Below, in pieces: positions 1-8,205 of a stretch of DNA of 64,000 nucleotides. Numbering within the stretch: the first letter of the stretch is position 1; each line of letters opens with the position of its first letter. The notes under the pieces are model-generated. The model saw only the letters and a list, made by a program, of their open reading frames with translations. It was not told where the DNA came from and did no database searches. Source of the DNA: Ga0074130 sp964499485 (lineage in GTDB: Bacteria > Pseudomonadota > Gammaproteobacteria > Burkholderiales > Rhodocyclaceae); assembly GCA_964499485.1 (NCBI GenBank), contig CAZCLF010000007.1, positions 4,171 through 68,170 of the forward strand, given 5' to 3'. A program made the translations under genes and the position numbers.

Positions 1-627
1 GATGTCACCAAAGCCAACCGTAGTGACCGTCGTAATCGCCCAGTAAATGCTGGTCGGCACACTGGTGAAGCCATGTTGCGGGCCTTCAACTACATACATC
101 AGCGTGCCGAGAATGACGACGATCATCATGACCACGGACAGGAACACCATCACCTTGCGACGACTGGCGTATAGCGCCTGACCTAGCGCTTGGTATTCCC
201 ACATAAACGCGGATAGCTTGAGAATACGGAAGACGCGCAGCAGCCGCAGGATGCGCACATCAATCAGCGCATGTGTTTCCGGGAAGAAGATCGCCAGATA
301 AGTGGGCAGGATGGCGAGAAAATCGACAATGCCATAGAAGCTCAAGGCATAGCGTAGTGGCTTGCGCACGCAGGATAGGCGCGCCACGTATTCTGCGGTG
401 AACAACAACGTGAATGCCCATTCAAGGATATTCAGTGGCAGGCGCAGGGCGCTGTGTACGCCTTCCACACTGTCGATCATCACGACTGCAATGCTGACCA
501 AAATGGCGATCAGCAGCCATTGATCAAAACGCCGACCGGCCTCGGTATCGGCCTCGAAGATGATGGTGTATAGCTTGAGTCGCCAACCGTCGAGGGGTTT
601 GCCGAGGTCGTTAGTCACTGTGCTCAT
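1..627 (-). CDS. Voltage-gated potassium channel, partial (C-terminus beyond window)
   Basis: This is an inner membrane six-helix ion transport protein. Translated on the minus strand it begins MSTVTNDLGK and shows a typical S4 voltage sensor with arginine at every third residue (RILRLLRVFRILK). It then has a pore helix and the selectivity filter TTVTTVGFGD at the window edge, which is the potassium signature. About 209 residues are visible; the S6 end and any cytoplasmic domain are missing. The start ATG lies 4 bases after the zwf stop, so it is probably co-transcribed with zwf. The family is clear; the substrate K+ is inferred from the filter. Confidence 0.88.
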   Translation of the reverse strand, partial: MSTVTNDLGKPLDGWRLKLYTIIFEADTEAGRRFDQWLLIAILVSIAVVMIDSVEGVHSALRLPLNILEWAFTLLFTAEYVARLSCVRKPLRYALSFYGIVDFLAILPTYLAIFFPETHALIDVRILRLLRVFRILKLSAFMWEYQALGQALYASRRKVMVFLSVVMMIVVILGTLMYVVEGPQHGFTSVPTSIYWAITTVTTVGFGDI

Positions 628-631
628 TCAA

Positions 632-2137
632 TTAGTAGGCTTCAAGTTTGCCGCCATCCAGTTCGAGCGAGTGACGCCAGAACTGATCATCACGGTCGAA
701 CAGGCGATAGGTGCCGCGCGGGCCCCAGCTGCCAGCCGGATAGGTATTGATGAACTCACGCTCCATGGCCCACACCTTCAGGATGGGGTCGACCACACGC
801 CAGGCGTTTTCGACTTCGTCGATGCGCAGGAACAGGGAATGGTCGCCTTCCATGGCGTCCAGCAACAGGCTTTCGTAAGCGTCGAAATCGCCATCGCCAT
901 CCTTGCGGTAGGTGGCATCGAGGCTCAGCGTACGTGCTTGCAAATCTAACCCCGGTTCCTTCACCTGCAGTTCAAGTTTCAGACATTCATTGGGTTGAAT
1001 GCCGAGCATCAGCCAGTTAGGGCGGCTGAATTCACCCTTGATGTTGCGCAGGATGTTTTGGGGCGGATGCTTGAAGCGGATGCTGATGGCAGAAGCACTT
1101 TCGGCCATGCGCTTGCCAGTGCGGACGTAAAAAGGCACGCCACTCCAGCGCCAGTTGTCGATAAAGAGCTTGAGTGCGGCGTAGGTCTCAGTGGTACTGT
1201 CCTGCGGGATACCTTTTTCTTCCAGATAGCCGGGTACTGGCTGTCCATTGACAGTGCCGCTGGCATATTGCCCGCGGAAGGCATGCGCGTGCACTGCATT
1301 TTGGGTGATTGGGCGAATCGACTTAAGGACCTTCACCTTTTCGTCGCGCAGGTGCTCGGCGGCCATGCTCACAGGCGGCTCCATCGCGACCAGTGTGAGG
1401 AGTTGCAGCAAATGGCTCTGGATCATGTCACGCAGTGCACCCGCGCCATCGTAGTAATCGGCGCGGCCTTCGATGCCCAGCGTTTCGGAGTGCGTGATCT
1501 GCACGTGGTCGATGTAATGACGGTTCCACAGCGGCTCAAGCAAGATGTTGGCAAAGCGGAACACCATCACGTTCTGCACGGTGCCCTTGCCCAGATAGTG
1601 GTCGATACGGAAGATCTGTTTTTCTTCGAGGTAGCGTTCCAGCCCACGCTGCAGGGTTTGCGAGCTGATGAGATCGTAGCCAAAGGGCTTTTCAATCACC
1701 ACGCGGCGCCAACCACTCTTTTGTTGCAGCAGACCAATCTCGCCAAGTTTTTCGATGATGGATGGAAACTCCGCGGGCCGTACCGCCATGTAGTACAGCA
1801 CGTTAGGCGGGAAGGTCTTGTCGTCTTCGATCAGCGACTTCAAGTGGGGATAGGCATTGACGTCACCAATCGCATTGGCGTGGTAGTACTGGCGTGCAAC
1901 GAAGCGTTCAAGCGCAACCTTATCTACACCCTGCGGATATTTTTCCTTAAGGAAGTCCTGCACCTTCACGATCCACTGATCACGCGTCCAGTCATCGAGC
2001 CCCGATGCCAGAATCACCATGCGCTCGGGCAAGCGACCCGCCAGCTCGAGCTGGAAGAGGGCAGGGATCAGCTTGCGCCGTGACAGATTGCCGCCAGCCC
2101 CAAAGATGACAAGCGTGCAGGGATCGATGACATCCAT
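632..2137 (-). CDS. zwf: Glucose-6-phosphate 1-dehydrogenase
   Basis: The enzyme oxidises glucose 6-phosphate to 6-phosphogluconolactone with NADP+, the first step of the oxidative pentose phosphate pathway. The N-terminal dinucleotide motif reads FGAGGNLSRRKL and the active-site segment reads RIDHYLGKGTVQN, both typical of Zwf. The frame stays open to a TTG at 2155, but the ATG at 2137 is preceded at good distance by AAAGGA, so 501 residues is preferred. gnd lies directly upstream on the same strand and pgl is divergent, so the three oxidative-branch genes sit together. The motif carries N where many homologues have D (GxxGDL), a mild variation. Confidence 0.96.
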   Translation of the reverse strand: MDVIDPCTLVIFGAGGNLSRRKLIPALFQLELAGRLPERMVILASGLDDWTRDQWIVKVQDFLKEKYPQGVDKVALERFVARQYYHANAIGDVNAYPHLKSLIEDDKTFPPNVLYYMAVRPAEFPSIIEKLGEIGLLQQKSGWRRVVIEKPFGYDLISSQTLQRGLERYLEEKQIFRIDHYLGKGTVQNVMVFRFANILLEPLWNRHYIDHVQITHSETLGIEGRADYYDGAGALRDMIQSHLLQLLTLVAMEPPVSMAAEHLRDEKVKVLKSIRPITQNAVHAHAFRGQYASGTVNGQPVPGYLEEKGIPQDSTTETYAALKLFIDNWRWSGVPFYVRTGKRMAESASAISIRFKHPPQNILRNIKGEFSRPNWLMLGIQPNECLKLELQVKEPGLDLQARTLSLDATYRKDGDGDFDAYESLLLDAMEGDHSLFLRIDEVENAWRVVDPILKVWAMEREFINTYPAGSWGPRGTYRLFDRDDQFWRHSLELDGGKLEAY

Positions 2138-2193
2138 GATGTTTCCTTTATGCAAGGGTGCGGTGGAGGGCTGTGGCTGGACGAATGAGCGCG

Positions 2194-3102
2194 TTACTTG
2201 GTCTTCATGCTGTGGCCGCCAAAGGCGTTGCGCATCAGCGAGAGCAGACGATAGCTGTAGCCCTTTTCATCTTGGCTGGCGAAGCGCATTTGCAATGCAA
2301 GGGTGAGCACGGGGGCGGGAATGCCTTGTTCGATGGAGTCGATCACGGTCCAGCGGCCTTCGCCTGAGTCGGGCACGTAAGGGGCAATGTGTTCGAGCTT
2401 TTGATCCTGTGCCAAGCCTTCAGCGGTGAGGTCGAGTAGCCAGCTACGCACGACTGAGCTGTGACGCCACAGCTCCGTGAGCTGGGCCAGATCGAGATTG
2501 AACTCTTCCTTGCCCTTGAGCAGATCCAGCCCTTCGGCAAGCGCCTGCATCATGCCGTACTCAATGCCGTTGTGAATCATCTTGCTGTAGTGACCTGCAC
2601 CGATCGGGCCGACATGCGCCCAACCACGATCATCGGCTGGTGCGAGTGCTTTCAGAATGGGTTCAACCGCTTTGGCGGTTTCGGGTGTGGCACCCACCAT
2701 CAGGCAATAGCCGTTTTCCAAGCCCCACACGCCACCGGAAGTGCCGGCATCCATGAAGCCAAGGCCTTGCTCGGCCAGCCAGGCACCACGGCGCTGACTG
2801 TCTTTGTAGTTGGAGTTGCCGCCATCGATGATGATGTCGCCTTTGGCGAGCTGCGGGGCAAGTTCGCGAATCTGGTTTTCGGTGATGTCGCCGCTAGGCA
2901 GCATGATCCAGATGATGCGCGGTTGAGGGAGTTGTTTCACCGCATCGGCAACCGAGCTGGCAGCGAGCATGCCGGCTTCTTGGCCTAAACCTGTTACAAC
3001 GTCAGTGGCGCGGTCAAAGCCGACGACTTCAATCCCATTGCGACGAAGACGGCGAACCATATTGCCGCCCATCTTGCCCAGTCCTATCATTGCCATGCGC
3101 AT
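2194..3102 (-). CDS. gnd: 6-phosphogluconate dehydrogenase, short (GndA/YqeC-like) form
   Basis: Decarboxylating dehydrogenase producing ribulose 5-phosphate. At 302 residues it belongs to the short class (about 300 residues), not the 470-residue E. coli Gnd class; the short class is often NAD-dependent, but cofactor choice was not determined here. Visible motifs are the N-terminal GLGKMGGNM nucleotide loop, DGGNSNYKDS, and the catalytic lysine segment GAGHYSKMIHNGIEYG. The start was set at 3102, not 3120, because GGAG lies 7 bases upstream of that ATG. It is followed by zwf on the same strand. Confidence 0.93.
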   Translation of the reverse strand: MRMAMIGLGKMGGNMVRRLRRNGIEVVGFDRATDVVTGLGQEAGMLAASSVADAVKQLPQPRIIWIMLPSGDITENQIRELAPQLAKGDIIIDGGNSNYKDSQRRGAWLAEQGLGFMDAGTSGGVWGLENGYCLMVGATPETAKAVEPILKALAPADDRGWAHVGPIGAGHYSKMIHNGIEYGMMQALAEGLDLLKGKEEFNLDLAQLTELWRHSSVVRSWLLDLTAEGLAQDQKLEHIAPYVPDSGEGRWTVIDSIEQGIPAPVLTLALQMRFASQDEKGYSYRLLSLMRNAFGGHSMKTK

Positions 3103-3150
3103 GGTTCGTCTCCGGATCAATTTTGCGGGCGGCGCCCGCTGAGGAAATAC

Positions 3151-3867
3151 ATGACTACTTTAAAGCCAAATGCTGCGGCACAGCAATCCCGATGGCATGT
3201 TTTTGAAAACCTTGTGGCGCTTGAGGAGGCTGCTGTCGAACGCATACTCACTGCTGCGACTGAAGCTATCGCGGCGCGCGGTGCATTTCATCTGGTGCTG
3301 GCCGGTGGTACGACTCCCCGGCATATTTATGAAGCGCTTCGCAGCGAGGCCGCGGACTGGAAACACTGGCATCTTTGGTTTGGCGATGAGCGTTGCTTAT
3401 CGTCCTCCCACCCCGATCGTAATAGCCGGATGGTAATGACGTCGTGGCTGGCCCATGTCTCGATCCCTTATTCTCAGATACATGTGATTCCAGCTGAGAA
3501 GGGCGCTGAGACGGCTGCTCAGGAGTACGCTGAATTGCTCCACCAGGTCCCTCTGTTTGATTTGGTGTTGCTGGGGCTGGGCGAAGATGGACACACCGCC
3601 AGCCTGTTCCCCATGCAGGAATGGGAGCGTGCCTTCGCATGGCCGTCTGTGCTGCCTGTACATGATGCCCCCAAGCCGCCCGCCGATCGCGTGAGCCTGA
3701 GCCCGGAACGTTTAAGTGCAACCCATGCCTTACTCTTTATTGTGACGGGCGCAGGCAAGGCAGATGCTGTTCGGGATTGGAAAGCCGGCGTGGAAATTCC
3801 TGCCAGTCGAATTGGGGCTCAGGAGACCGTCGATATCTTTTTGGACACAGAAGCGGCAGGGCAGTAG
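3151..3867 (+). CDS. pgl: 6-phosphogluconolactonase
   Basis: Hydrolyses 6-phosphogluconolactone to 6-phosphogluconate, linking the reactions of the adjacent zwf and gnd products. The 238-residue length is normal. The motifs LAGGTTPRHIYEAL and LGLGEDGHTASLFP are family hallmarks. GAGGAAATAC precedes the ATG. It is divergent from gnd-zwf with only 48 bases between start codons, so the promoters must be very close or overlapping, which fits joint control. Confidence 0.94.
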   Translation: MTTLKPNAAAQQSRWHVFENLVALEEAAVERILTAATEAIAARGAFHLVLAGGTTPRHIYEALRSEAADWKHWHLWFGDERCLSSSHPDRNSRMVMTSWLAHVSIPYSQIHVIPAEKGAETAAQEYAELLHQVPLFDLVLLGLGEDGHTASLFPMQEWERAFAWPSVLPVHDAPKPPADRVSLSPERLSATHALLFIVTGAGKADAVRDWKAGVEIPASRIGAQETVDIFLDTEAAGQ

Positions 3868-4106
3868 CGTCTGAAAAAATTTGACACACGCGGGGCGGCT
3901 GACGTCACAACCCTGACACGTCTGGTACTTAAGCTCGTTGTTTTGGATGTATCAAGAAGGCGATAAACATTCTCTTTTCTAGGTTTGATATCCAATAGCG
4001 ATTGGCTATGCGGTGAATGCGAAAAGGCAATTTTATCTGCCGAGCATGTCTCCCTATACTCAACTCATCCCTGATCCATCTGTTGTTAAACATAAGGAGC
4101 AAGACC
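3868..4106 (+). promoter_or_regulatory. katG upstream region with OxyR-type half operator
   Basis: This 239-base gap between pgl and katG holds ATAG at 3995-3998 and CTAT at 4006-4009 separated by exactly 7 bases. That is the ATAG-N7-CTAT unit of the OxyR consensus. Continuing the spacing, 4017-4020 reads ATGC and 4028-4031 reads CAAT, partial matches to the next two elements. The site lies about 100 bases before the katG ATG. OxyR control of katG is well known in proteobacteria; operation here is inferred. Confidence 0.6.
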
Positions 4107-6251
4107 ATGAGCGAGCAAAAGTGCCCTTTCCATCATGCTGCCGGTACCGGTACAACCAACAAAGACTGGTGGCCCAATCAGTTGCGCGTGGATCTGCTGA
4201 ACCAGCATTCGAACAAGTCTGACCCACTCGGTGAGACTTTTAACTACGCAGAAGAATTCAAGAAGCTGGATTACAAGGCGCTCAAGGCAGACCTGGTCAA
4301 GCTCATGACCGACTCGCAGGATTGGTGGCCGGCAGATTTCGGCCACTATGGTCCGCAATTCATTCGTATGGCCTGGCACTCGGCTGGCACCTATCGCACG
4401 CTGGATGGTCGCGGTGGTGGCGGTCGTGGGCAGCAACGGTTTGCACCGCTTAATTCTTGGCCGGACAACGTTAATATCGACAAGTCGCGCCGGCTGTTGT
4501 GGCCGATCAAGCAGAAGTATGGCCAGAAGATTTCGTGGGCTGACCTGTTCATCCTCGCTGGCAATGTGGCGCTCGAATCGATGGGCTTCCGTACCTTCGG
4601 CTTTGCTGGTGGACGTGAGGATGTGTGGGAACCCGATCAAGATGTGAACTGGGGTGCTGAGACCAAGTGGCTGGCTGACGATAAGCGCTTCCATGGCGAA
4701 CGCGAGCTCGACAACAACCTTGCCGCAACCCACATGGGCTTGATCTATGTGAATCCAGAAGGCCCGAACGCCAGCGGTGATTATCTGGCTGCCGCGCATG
4801 ACATCCGCGCTACGTTCAGCCGTATGGCGATGAACGATGAAGAAATCGTCGCCCTCATCGCCGGCGGCCACACCTTCGGTAAGACGCACGGTGCAGCACC
4901 CGAACACCACAAGGGACCGGAGCCTGAGGCTGCACCGATTGAGGCGCAAGGCCTTGGTTGGATCAGCAACTACGGTAGCGGTCATGGCAAGGACACTGTA
5001 TCCAGCGGCCTTGAAGTGACGTGGACCAAGACGCCCGCACTGTGGAGCAACAACTTCTTCGAAAACCTGTTCAAGTACGAGTGGGTGCAAGAGCTCAGCC
5101 CCGCCGGTGCCAAGCAGTGGGTGGCCAAAGATGCGCCGGAGAACATTCCGGATGCGCATGTGCCGGGCAAGTTCCACAAGCCGAAGATGCTGACCACCGA
5201 TTTGACGCTGCGCTTCGACCCTGAGTTCGGCAAGATCTCCAAGCGCTTCTATGAAGATCCACAAGCGTTTGCTGAGGCCTTTGCCCGAGCTTGGTTCAAG
5301 CTGACGCACCGCGACCTCGGCCCGAAGGCCCGTTATATCGGCCCAGAAGTGCCAAAGGAAGAATTGATTTGGCAAGACCCGCTGCCCGCTGCAACTCACA
5401 CCCCGACCGCGGCTGACATTGCCGATGTCAAAGCAAAGCTTGCTGCATCGGGTTTGTCTGTGAGCCAGTTGGTGTCCGTAGCGTGGGCGTCGGCCTCAAC
5501 CTTCCGCGGCAGCGACAAGCGCGGCGGTGCTAATGGCGCACGTCTGGCGCTCGCACCGCAGAAGGATTGGGCGGTGAACAAGGGCGCAGTGCAAGTGCTG
5601 CCGAAGCTGGTGGAGATTCAGCAGGTCTCGGGCAATGTGTCGCTGGCTGATGTGATTGTGTTGGCCGGCAATGTGGGTGTTGAGCTGGCAGCTAAAGCAG
5701 CCGGTGTTACCGTGGATGTGCCATTCGCTGCAGGTCGTGTCGATGCCACGCAAGCACAGACTGATGTTGAGTCATTCGCAGTGTTGGAACTGCTGGCCGA
5801 TGGCTTCCGCAATTACAAGAAGGGGCGTATTGGTGCACCGACCGAAGCATTGTTGATCGACAAGGCACAGTTGCTGACTTTGACGGCGCCGGAGCTGACG
5901 GTACTGATCGGTGGCCTACGCGTGCTCGGCGCGAATGCAGATGGCAGCAAGCACGGTGTCTTCACTGACAAGGTAGGAACGCTGTCGAATGACTTCTTCG
6001 TCAATTTGCTTGATATGGGCGTTGAATGGAAGGCAGCGGATGCCGAGGCTGAGGTGTTTGAAGGCAAGGACCGCAAGAGTGGCCAAGTGAAGTACACCGG
6101 CACACGCAACGACCTGATCTTCGGCTCTAACTCCGTTTTGCGTGCCTATGCCGAGGTATATGCGAGTGCTGATGGTAAGGAAAAGTTCGTTAAGGACTTT
6201 GTTGCAGCCTGGACCAAGGTGATGAATCTAGATCGCTTTGATCTTGCCTGA
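4107..6251 (+). CDS. katG: Catalase-peroxidase KatG
   Basis: Haem enzyme that removes hydrogen peroxide by catalase and peroxidase reactions. It has the usual two-domain length, 714 residues. The N-terminal domain has the distal Arg-Trp-His in RMAWHSAGTYR, the tyrosine of the Met-Tyr-Trp adduct in IYVNPEGP, and the methionine and proximal histidine in MNDEEIVALIAGGHTFGKTH. The inactive C-terminal duplicate follows. The frame is open back to 4017, but AAGGAGCAAGACC directly precedes the ATG at 4107 and MSEQKCPFHH is the typical KatG start. An OxyR-like site lies upstream and ZIP and dps genes follow, a likely peroxide-response group. Confidence 0.97.
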   Translation: MSEQKCPFHHAAGTGTTNKDWWPNQLRVDLLNQHSNKSDPLGETFNYAEEFKKLDYKALKADLVKLMTDSQDWWPADFGHYGPQFIRMAWHSAGTYRTLDGRGGGGRGQQRFAPLNSWPDNVNIDKSRRLLWPIKQKYGQKISWADLFILAGNVALESMGFRTFGFAGGREDVWEPDQDVNWGAETKWLADDKRFHGERELDNNLAATHMGLIYVNPEGPNASGDYLAAAHDIRATFSRMAMNDEEIVALIAGGHTFGKTHGAAPEHHKGPEPEAAPIEAQGLGWISNYGSGHGKDTVSSGLEVTWTKTPALWSNNFFENLFKYEWVQELSPAGAKQWVAKDAPENIPDAHVPGKFHKPKMLTTDLTLRFDPEFGKISKRFYEDPQAFAEAFARAWFKLTHRDLGPKARYIGPEVPKEELIWQDPLPAATHTPTAADIADVKAKLAASGLSVSQLVSVAWASASTFRGSDKRGGANGARLALAPQKDWAVNKGAVQVLPKLVEIQQVSGNVSLADVIVLAGNVGVELAAKAAGVTVDVPFAAGRVDATQAQTDVESFAVLELLADGFRNYKKGRIGAPTEALLIDKAQLLTLTAPELTVLIGGLRVLGANADGSKHGVFTDKVGTLSNDFFVNLLDMGVEWKAADAEAEVFEGKDRKSGQVKYTGTRNDLIFGSNSVLRAYAEVYASADGKEKFVKDFVAAWTKVMNLDRFDLA

Positions 6252-6350
6252 CGGAGTTGTCCTGACTGGCTATTGCAAGATGGCATGACCTGCGAGCGCC
6301 ACTGGGGAGATGTGTTCCGGTGGCGCTCAATGCCTGATAGGGAGTTTTTA

Positions 6351-7286
6351 ATGATTGACGCAGTGCGCACCTTCATGGGCGGTGGTTGGCTGCTGGCTGC
6401 ACGCCAGCAGGCGCGTGCAGCGCCATTCACCACAGCAGGGTTGGCACTGGCGGTGCTTGCAGTTATGGCATTGCTGCTGCAAAGCCTGCAGCGCATCCTG
6501 AACGGTGAGGTTGGGGCGGTCGTGCGCTATGCCCTGTTGGGTGGCTTGGCCGGGTTTGTGACAACCGCAGCTGGGGCATTGCCGGCATTGGTGTTGCGCA
6601 GTATTCCGCAAAAGCTGGAAGACAGCATGCTCGGCATGGCCGCAGGGATGATGCTGGCCGCGAGTGCTTTCTCATTGATCCTACCCGGTCTTGAGGCCGG
6701 CGAGCAACTCATGGGCAGTGGCGGTGGTGCAGCGGCCGTGGTGGTATTTGGGATGGCGCTTGGTGTCGTGCTGATGCTGGGGTTAGATCAGTTCATCCCG
6801 CATGAGCACCCAGAAACGGGGCCATGCGGGGCGGGCCATGAACGCTGCAGCCGCGTGTGGCTGTTTGTACTCGCAATTGCTTTGCACAACCTACCGGAAG
6901 GCATGGCGATTGGCGTGAGCTTTGCCCAAGGCGATCTCAAAGTCGGCCTGCCGCTCACGACGGCGATAGCCTTGCAAGATATTCCGGAAGGCTTGGCAGT
7001 CGCATTAGCGCTGCGCACCGCTGGTTTAAGCAATGGTCGAGCAGTGCTCATAGCTGCCGCAACGGGACTGCTGGAGCCGCTGGGGGCACTATTGGGTATT
7101 GGGCTGTCATCCGGTATGGCAATTGCATACCCGGTTGGCCTTGGCTTAGCAGCCGGTGCTATGCTGTTCGTGGTGTCGCACGAAGTGATTCCTGAAACCC
7201 ACCGTAACGGCCATCAGACAGCAGCCACCATCGGTCTCATGATCGGATTCGCGGTGATGATGACCTTAGATACTGCGCTGGGTTAA
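6351..7286 (+). CDS. ZIP family divalent metal transporter (BbZIP-like)
   Basis: Inner membrane protein of 311 residues with about eight helices that carries Zn2+, Fe2+ or Mn2+ into the cytoplasm. Metal-site motifs typical of bacterial ZIPs of the Bordetella ZIP type are visible: HNLPEGMAIGVSFA, then QDIPEGLAVALAL, LLEPLGALLG and SHEVIPETHRNGH. From memory the sequence is close to the structurally solved Bordetella bronchiseptica ZIP throughout. The frame extends to 6273, but GGGAG sits 5 to 6 bases before the ATG at 6351. Its place between katG and dps suggests a role in metal supply during oxidative stress, perhaps manganese or iron; the metal cannot be read from sequence. Confidence 0.9.
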   Translation: MIDAVRTFMGGGWLLAARQQARAAPFTTAGLALAVLAVMALLLQSLQRILNGEVGAVVRYALLGGLAGFVTTAAGALPALVLRSIPQKLEDSMLGMAAGMMLAASAFSLILPGLEAGEQLMGSGGGAAAVVVFGMALGVVLMLGLDQFIPHEHPETGPCGAGHERCSRVWLFVLAIALHNLPEGMAIGVSFAQGDLKVGLPLTTAIALQDIPEGLAVALALRTAGLSNGRAVLIAAATGLLEPLGALLGIGLSSGMAIAYPVGLGLAAGAMLFVVSHEVIPETHRNGHQTAATIGLMIGFAVMMTLDTALG

Positions 7287-7313
7287 TTTGTATTCAACAC
7301 AAGGAGAACACAT

Positions 7314-7787
7314 ATGGCTATTGATATCGGTATTGCAGACAAAGACCGCAAGAAGATTGTGGCCGGCCTTTCCAAGATGCTCGCCGACAGCTACATCCTG
7401 TATCTGAAGACGCACAACTTCCACTGGAATGTGACGGGGCCGATGTTCAATTCCCTGCATGTGATGTTCATGGGCCAGTACACCGAGCTGTGGAACGCAC
7501 TCGATCCGATTGCTGAGCGCATTCGCTCGCTGGGTTATCCAGCCCCCGGTTCGTACAAGAAATTTGTCGAACTGTCGTCGATTAAGGAAGAGGAAGGTAC
7601 GCCTTCAGCCACCGAGATGATCAAGCAGTTGATTGCTGGTCAGGAAGCAGTGGCACGTACGGCGCGCGCAGCCTTCAAGATTGCCGATGCAGCTGATGAT
7701 CAGCCTACGGCGGATCTGCTCACGCAACGCATGGAAATCCATGAAAAGAATGCATGGATGCTGCGCTCCTTACTGGAAAAAGGCTGA
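7314..7787 (+). CDS. dps: Dps-family ferritin-like protein
   Basis: Twelve-subunit mini-ferritin that oxidises and stores iron with H2O2 and often coats DNA. At 157 residues it has the family length. The interface ferroxidase site is seen in KTHNFHWNVTG and in the DPIAERIRSLG segment. The N-terminus lacks a lysine-rich extension like that of E. coli Dps, so DNA binding is uncertain. AAGGAGAACACAT precedes the ATG. It ends at a strong bidirectional terminator and lies in line with katG and the ZIP gene. Confidence 0.93.
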   Translation: MAIDIGIADKDRKKIVAGLSKMLADSYILYLKTHNFHWNVTGPMFNSLHVMFMGQYTELWNALDPIAERIRSLGYPAPGSYKKFVELSSIKEEEGTPSATEMIKQLIAGQEAVARTARAAFKIADAADDQPTADLLTQRMEIHEKNAWMLRSLLEKG

Positions 7788-7809
7788 TTGGTTTTACAAT
7801 CGCCCGAAT

Positions 7810-7842
7810 AAAAATGCCCACCAATTTGGTGGGCATTTTTTT
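7810..7842. terminator. Bidirectional intrinsic terminator between dps and PII-like gene
   Basis: AAAATGCCCACC, a short loop, then GGTGGGCATTTTTTT form a strong stem with T runs on both strands. It serves the converging dps and czc-PII transcripts. Confidence 0.93.
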
Positions 7843-7866
7843 GACTGCAATTACTGGCAAGGATAC

Positions 7867-8205
7867 TCAGGTTGCTGGTTTTCCTTGGGTGGTCTTGAAA
7901 AGGAACCAAGCACGATCAATATCTGCTACCCAAACCAGACCATCACCGATCTGCCCGGTCTGGCTGACCGCAGTGATGCAGTCGACGATGGCGTCAACGA
8001 CCTCATCAGGCGCTACGATTTCGATTTTCACCTTGGGCGTAAAGTCGATCAGTTCTTCCTTAAGATTGCCCGGGTAATTGCGCGATGGTGCGCTACACCC
8101 GTCGACCTTGGCAACCGTCATGCCGGGAAAGCCCGGCACCTGCATCAGCTTGTCACGCAGGGTGATGAGCTTGTTGGGGCGAATGATGGCTTTGATCTCT
8201 TTCAT
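7867..8205 (-). CDS. PII-like signalling protein linked to metal efflux
   Basis: A 112-residue protein with PII (GlnB/GlnK) fold signatures: the N-terminal MKEIKAIIRPNKL strand and helix, and FTPKVKIEIVAPDE after the T-loop. The T-loop is divergent (SRNYPGNLKEELID) and lacks the standard uridylylated-tyrosine context of GlnB. A group of PII-like proteins next to CzcA/CusA genes is known. It overlaps the 3' end of czcA by 4 bases (ATGA), so translation is coupled and it is the last gene of the efflux operon. Role inferred: sensing or tuning the RND pump, not nitrogen control. Confidence 0.85.
   Translation of the reverse strand: MKEIKAIIRPNKLITLRDKLMQVPGFPGMTVAKVDGCSAPSRNYPGNLKEELIDFTPKVKIEIVAPDEVVDAIVDCITAVSQTGQIGDGLVWVADIDRAWFLFKTTQGKPAT

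Noticed and set aside
995..2083. 362-codon plus-strand frame
   Set aside because: Lies antisense inside zwf; no recognisable domain.
4086..5399. 437-codon minus-strand frame
   Set aside because: Antisense shadow of katG caused by its codon use; no family pattern.
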